A DNA stretch of 64,000 nt. It comes from Occallatibacter riparius (GTDB lineage: Bacteria; Acidobacteriota; Terriglobia; Terriglobales; Acidobacteriaceae). The stretch is from positions 620,001 to 684,000 of the forward strand of contig NZ_CP093313.1 in the NCBI RefSeq assembly GCF_025264625.1, given 5' to 3'. The position numbers and the translations under genes are program-made. The notes under the pieces were generated by a model, which searched no databases, was not told where the DNA came from, and saw nothing but the letters and a program-made list of their open reading frames with translations. This document shows, one piece after another, positions 58,581 through 64,000 of the stretch (its first letter is position 1; every line of letters begins with the position of its first letter).

Positions 58581-58722
58581 GCTGCGGGGCTCCATCTGCA
58601 ACCCGCACGTGAAGTGCGGATGCGAAGGGCAGGATGACTGCTGGTTTGGGACCACTCTACAGGAGGGTGGATCGGGTGACAAGGATTAGTTCGAAGGGGC
58701 TGTCAGCCGGGATCGTCTCTAG

Positions 58723-58797
58723 TCATCGCAAGGAGCGCGATGAATGGGGCACAGACCTGCGGAGGTGCTGAAGCTGAGGTGATGAGTGGCACCTGCC
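58723..58797. repeat. Direct repeat 1 flanking vapBC
   Basis: About 75 bases, estimated 88% identical to 59640-59717 in the same orientation. Shared elements include TCATCGCAA, GGGGCACAGACCTGCG and GTGCTGAAGCTGAGGT. The copies enclose the toxin-antitoxin pair. Confidence 0.85.
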
Positions 58798-58820
58798 AGA
58801 GCGCCGGGATACTTGACGTC

Positions 58821-58851
58821 CATATATATCAGAGTCAGACTCTATATATAC
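58821..58851. promoter_or_regulatory. AT-rich inverted repeat, candidate vapBC operator
   Basis: TATATATCAGAGT and AGACTCTATATATA are near-complementary with one unpaired base, 9 bases before the vapB start. Placement and symmetry fit autoregulatory binding by the VapBC complex. AT-rich ATATATA elements could form the -10. Confidence 0.6.
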
Positions 58852-58859
58852 GGGGGCTG

Positions 58860-59051
58860 ATGATGACTGCACCGCTGACGTCAATACGGCTGGACAAGAG
58901 GCTGGCGGATAGGGCCGCCAAGGTCCTCGGCGTGAAAACCCGCACCGAAGCGGTGCATCGGGCCCTTGAAGAGATCGTCAAACTCCAAGATTTCAAGAAC
59001 CTGATGAAGAAACACGGCGGGAAGCATAAGTTCGAAGGGTCCGATGAGTGA
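58860..59051 (+). CDS. vapB: VapB-type antitoxin
   Basis: 63 residues. A ribbon-helix-helix-like N-terminus (TSIRLDKRLADRAAKVLGVKTRTEAVHRALEEIVKLQ) followed by a basic, flexible C-terminus that would bind and block the toxin. I begin at ATG 58860 (ATG 58863 is equally possible); a longer frame to 58740 runs into the repeat and is unlikely. It overlaps vapC by eight bases. It represses its own promoter in other systems, for which the palindrome at 58821 is the likely operator. Confidence 0.88.
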   Translation: MMTAPLTSIRLDKRLADRAAKVLGVKTRTEAVHRALEEIVKLQDFKNLMKKHGGKHKFEGSDE

Positions 59052-59451
59052 GATTGCTATGTTTGACTCCTCTGTGCTGCTGGACCAGTTCCGCACCGGA
59101 CGGCACGCCGAGCGCTTTGGCCGCCTTGACGTACCGATCAGGAACTCGGCGGTGGTGCTGGCGGAGCTTTGGCGAGGCGCAACGAGTGTAGAGGAGCGGG
59201 AGCTGGTGCTGGAACTTGAGGAAGACTACCCGGTTCTGACTCCGAGCACGGAACAGTGGATCGACTCCGGCCAGATTCTCGCCCATCTGCGTGCCCGGCA
59301 TGGATTCGAGCCTGCAAAGCTTCGCGACCTGCACTTCGATGTGCTGATTGCGCTGACGGCGCAATCGCATGGTGCTCGGCTGATTACGTCGAATCGCGCG
59401 GATTTTGAATTGATTCGGGAGTACAGGGATTTCAAGTTGGAAGTATGGTAG
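59044..59451 (+). CDS. vapC: VapC-type PIN-domain toxin
   Basis: 135 residues of the PIN fold, a Mg-dependent ribonuclease that in other species cuts tRNA or rRNA. The acidic active-site residues are in place: FDSSVLLDQF (Asp8), VLAELWRGA (Glu about 40), DLHFDVLIALTAQ (Asp about 100) and ITSNRADFELI (Asp about 120). Overlap with vapB gives coupled translation. The pair is flanked by direct repeats, suggesting that it moved or was duplicated with them. Confidence 0.92.
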   Translation: MSEIAMFDSSVLLDQFRTGRHAERFGRLDVPIRNSAVVLAELWRGATSVEERELVLELEEDYPVLTPSTEQWIDSGQILAHLRARHGFEPAKLRDLHFDVLIALTAQSHGARLITSNRADFELIREYRDFKLEVW

Positions 59452-59511
59452 GTGATCCCGGATCAGATTCCAAGCCGCGAAAATGCGGTTGGGCGGACGC
59501 TGCTTTCCATC

Positions 59512-59595
59512 GTCCCTTACGGGACTCGCGGATCATGTTGGGACTGGCTTCCCCACGTTGAAACGCGGGGCTGATGAACTGTGCGCCTACGGCGC
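59512..59595. repeat. Composite palindrome element, second copy
   Basis: GTCCCTTACGGGAC (59512-59525), CCCCACGTTGAAACGCGGGG (59551-59570) and GCGCCTACGGCGC (59583-59595) in the same order as at 31085-31163. Located between vapC and the second direct repeat. Confidence 0.85.
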
Positions 59596-59639
59596 CTGTG
59601 GTAAGCCCGCTGTGTTGTGGAGGCCGGCATACCTCCCGC

Positions 59640-59717
59640 TCATCGCAAAGAACGCGATGAACGGGGCACAGACCTGCGAAAGTGCTGAAGCTGAGGTTGG
59701 TGAGTGGACCACCTGCC
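59640..59717. repeat. Direct repeat 2 flanking vapBC
   Basis: The partner of 58723-58797, with 3 extra bases around 59697-59709 and several substitutions (for example AAAGAACGCGATGAA against AAGGAGCGCGATGAA). It lies just upstream of the TonB-C-domain gene. Confidence 0.85.
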
Positions 59718-59768
59718 CTGTATCGAGTGTCACAGAAGTGTCTTTCCGCCTGCGGTAAGGTCGCCGCC

Positions 59769-60743
59769 ATGATCAGATCCACGTTTTTGCTGGCTGCTAT
59801 CGTCATGGGGCCGGGCGCACTATTTGCGATGGATAAGACCGGGGCCCAGGACCTGCTTGCCTCGGCCGGGCGCCAAGCGAGACTTTTTGAGGATTCTGCC
59901 CGCCCGTTTGCGATGGATGTGGATTTCACCGCCGAGTTCGACATGCCCCGGCAAGGGCACCTGCGCCTGCAATGGGAAGCGAAGGATCGCTGGTGGAGCA
60001 AGCTGAAGATCGGACCAATTGAGGAGATTAAATTCCAGGACGGCGAAAAGAGCTACACCCTGAGCAATACAGGATTCACGCCGAAACAGGTGCGCGACTT
60101 GATGGACCTGCTGCACGTCGCGAAGAATTACGACAAGCTTGTGGTCAAGAAAGACCAGGAGCACATAGAGAGCGGCGTCACAGTGAAGTGCATGGAGACG
60201 GAGCGGCGGGAGTTCAAGAGTAGCCCCCGCCATCAGATATGTACGGATGTAGGCACCCGCGACATCATGAGCGAGAGTTGGGAATGGAGCGAGGACCGGG
60301 TGTACAGAAAGCAGTTTAGCGATTTTGCCGATTTCGCAGGACATCGGTATCCACACAGGCTGGAGTTCCTGAAAAACGGAAGAACGATCATCAGTGCGAA
60401 CGTTATCGAGTTGAGACAGACGCCGCTCGACCCGCAGCTGCTGGTGCCCCCGCAAGGCGCGATTGAGCGCCGCGAATGCCCGAACTTTCAACCGCCCTCC
60501 ATGGTCAGCGAGCCTGTACTAGCTCTTGGCGGCAGGACCGGCCTGAATGGCAGTAGCGAGGTGGAAATAACCGTCCTCGCTGATGGGAAGGTGGGCGGCC
60601 TGCATGTGCTGCAAAGCGGCGGTCCGGTTATGGACGACATAGTCATTGACGCAGTCAAGCACTCGAAATACAAGCCGGCGATGTGCGGAACAGAGCCAGT
60701 GATTGCCGAAATGGATATTGAGCTTGGTGTCGGGATGCATTAA
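59769..60743 (+). CDS. Exported protein with a C-terminal TonB-like domain
   Basis: 324 residues with a signal peptide (STFLLAAIVMGPGALFA). The middle part (about 30-225) contains alternating strands and W-x-x-R/K-x motifs (RLQWEAKDRWWSKLK; ERREFKSSPRHQICTD), and the C-terminal 70 residues (EVEITVLADGKVGGLHVLQSG, DDIVIDAVKHSKYKPAMC, EMDIELGV) match the TonB C-terminal fold. Unlike true TonB it has a cleavable signal rather than a helix anchor and no Pro-rich linker, so it may bind outer-membrane receptors or be an adaptor. Transcribed alone behind the repeat. Confidence 0.75.
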   Translation: MIRSTFLLAAIVMGPGALFAMDKTGAQDLLASAGRQARLFEDSARPFAMDVDFTAEFDMPRQGHLRLQWEAKDRWWSKLKIGPIEEIKFQDGEKSYTLSNTGFTPKQVRDLMDLLHVAKNYDKLVVKKDQEHIESGVTVKCMETERREFKSSPRHQICTDVGTRDIMSESWEWSEDRVYRKQFSDFADFAGHRYPHRLEFLKNGRTIISANVIELRQTPLDPQLLVPPQGAIERRECPNFQPPSMVSEPVLALGGRTGLNGSSEVEITVLADGKVGGLHVLQSGGPVMDDIVIDAVKHSKYKPAMCGTEPVIAEMDIELGVGMH

Positions 60744-60845
60744 ACCCTAGTTGCTGGCCAGGTCCTTACATCCCGCGAGGAGATGCGGGCGTGCGGCTCG
60801 TGCGGACTGAGACGGGGACAGCTTCTACGAGCCGCTCAAAGCAGG

Positions 60846-60870
60846 TCCTTCGCTTCGCTCAGGATGACAA
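60846..60870. repeat. Short dispersed repeat TCCTTCGCTTCGCTCAGGATGAC
   Basis: Related to 45836-45857 (one difference in the core). Lies between the TonB-C gene and the terminator at 60901. Confidence 0.75.
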
Positions 60871-60900
60871 CCCTATGGCAATGCAGGACTGCAACACGAA

Positions 60901-60924
60901 AGGGCCGCCCTGGCGGGCGGCCCT
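60901..60924. terminator. Hairpin between converging genes
   Basis: AGGGCCGCCC (60901-60910), loop TGGC, GGGCGGCCCT (60915-60924): a perfect 10-bp stem. It lies between the 3' end of the TonB-C gene (60743) and the 3' end of the radical SAM gene (60951), with a TTTCG tract on the minus-strand side. Confidence 0.8.
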
Positions 60925-60950
60925 TGTTCTCCCCTGAGTAATGTTGGTGA

Positions 60951-63089
<2,139 letters not shown>

Positions 63090-63507
63090 TTGTTGCGATC
63101 TCCTTCAAAGAATTGATTCCGGCGTCCGGTCACTGCGGGCGGCCACGGTGGCCGCTGAAAGTCGAGGTATCGGAAGAACCGCTCGGTCCGCCCCCATTCC
63201 CCCGCGTGGCGGAAAGGTGGAGGCAAGAATTCATTGCTAGGCTAGCCGCCCGGGCTCGTCAACCAAAGGGGGCTGCAGCGAATGGGGATATAGGGAGCTG
63301 AATGGCGAGATTGTGCAGGGAATGGGAAGGGCTTTTCGGCTGGTTCCTGTGGATTGCAAGTAGTTGCTGGTGTGAAACTTAGGTTCGCGGGCCGCCGAGA
63401 GGATTCAGGTTTGCCAGCCAGAGTTGATGGAATGGGGCTACAATTCATTTCTCCCCCGTTCCCGTTTCCTCGGGAACCCGATATCACTTCATCTTGCCGA
63501 GGTTGGC
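63090..63507. other. Divergent intergenic region, radical SAM / Kelch genes
   Basis: Holds promoters of both genes. A hairpin GTTCCCG (63459-63465) / CGGGAAC (63472-63478) lies about 30 bases before the Kelch start and might affect its leader RNA. No gene is supported. Confidence 0.55.
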
Positions 63508-64000
63508 ATGAGGCAATCCTTGCTTAACCCGTTGCGCGTATGCGGCCGGTTGTGTTGCGCGCTGGTTGTGTGCGCCGTCTTTGCCGGCGCGGCGATGCAG
63601 GTTTCGGCGCAAGCGAATCAGTGGGTGTGGATGGGCGGAGGTTCTACGTATAACCCGGTACAGGGGGAGTTCGGGACCCAGGGGGTTCCTTCGGCGGCGC
63701 ATGTTCCGGATATCCGCGCGGGGGCGATTTCGTGGACGGATCGGAGCGGGAGTTTCTGGCTATTCGGGGGAGGCAACTACTCGACGCTGGGGCTGGCGAA
63801 TACTCACAACAACGATCTGTGGAAGTACGATCCTGCCACGAACCAGTGGACATGGATGAGCGGGAGCAACACGAACGCGCCCGGGGTTTACGGCGTGCAG
63901 GGGGTGGCGGCTGCGGATAATGCCCCGGGAAGCCGGGAGTCGGGCGCGGCGTGGACGGATGTGGATGGAAATCTCTGGCTCTACGGCGGCAGGGGATTCG
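63508..64000 (+). CDS. Secreted Kelch-repeat protein, 3' end outside window
   Basis: The first 164 residues of a paralogue of the 1440-residue protein at 16713-21035. Signal peptide (LCCALVVCAVFAGAAMQVSA), then Kelch blades with the same motifs (WVWMGGGS, SWTDRSGSFWLFGGG, NNDLWKYDPATNQWTWMSG, AWTDVDGNLWLYGG). It runs off the right edge, so the total length and any chitobiase or Ig-like domains are unknown. ATG 63508 lies after a clear intergenic region with GCCGAGG upstream. Confidence 0.85.
   Translation, partial: MRQSLLNPLRVCGRLCCALVVCAVFAGAAMQVSAQANQWVWMGGGSTYNPVQGEFGTQGVPSAAHVPDIRAGAISWTDRSGSFWLFGGGNYSTLGLANTHNNDLWKYDPATNQWTWMSGSNTNAPGVYGVQGVAAADNAPGSRESGAAWTDVDGNLWLYGGRGF

Overview
The window looks like a chromosome segment from an acidobacterium, probably class Terriglobia. 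The evidence is the GC-rich coding sequence, permeases of the duplicated MacB/FtsX type next to a PadR regulator, a TonB-dependent receptor with an N-terminal carboxypeptidase-regulatory domain, Tat-exported Gfo/Idh/MocA and TIM-barrel enzymes, and characteristic short palindromic intergenic repeats. I see no rRNA, tRNA, CRISPR array, prophage or insertion sequence. Both ends cut through genes.

Layout. 1-8051: two large ABC-type permeases (the first cut by the window edge, the second apparently frameshifted), a PadR regulator, two Tat-exported sugar-type enzymes and a DinB-like protein. 8052-11399: a less GC-rich stretch with a 713-residue SEC-C/nuclease-like protein set in repeat-bearing non-coding DNA. 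11400-15900 (minus strand): a cell-envelope cluster with an L,D-transpeptidase, an HtrA protease, a BlaR1-like M56 metallopeptidase and a BlaI repressor, and a candidate operator on the blaI promoter. 15900-21035: a G-rich hairpin repeat field and a 1440-residue secreted Kelch protein, with a paralogue entering at the right edge (63508). 21282-28264: an RluA-like protein lacking the usual catalytic Asp, a HAD phosphatase, small exported proteins and a GGDEF/EAL sensor. 28329-32722: a periplasmic redox group (quinoprotein dehydrogenase, tri-haem cytochrome, laccase-like multicopper oxidase).

33034-50593 holds MarR-ClC and ThuA genes, a TonB-dependent receptor, and what I consider the main system of the window: a nitrogen-oxide module. 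It comprises a NapH/NosR-like 4Fe-4S membrane protein, a NirJ/AhbD-like radical SAM enzyme, a CRP/FNR regulator, a RIC-type di-iron protein, NnrS, an octahaem cytochrome of the hydroxylamine-oxidoreductase family translationally coupled to an uncharacterised membrane protein, and a quinol nitric oxide reductase. Four intergenic sites with the shared pattern GTGAC-N4-GTC lie upstream of these genes, so I infer one regulon run by the local CRP/FNR protein.

50690-64000 is mostly housekeeping and signalling (folD, coaE, a second HtrA, a zinc-finger/PP2C fusion, a J-domain protein), then a vapBC toxin-antitoxin pair flanked by diverged direct repeats, a TonB-C-domain protein, and a large radical SAM protein resembling the tetraether/membrane-spanning lipid synthases. 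Function calls rest on motifs read by eye; no database search was possible.
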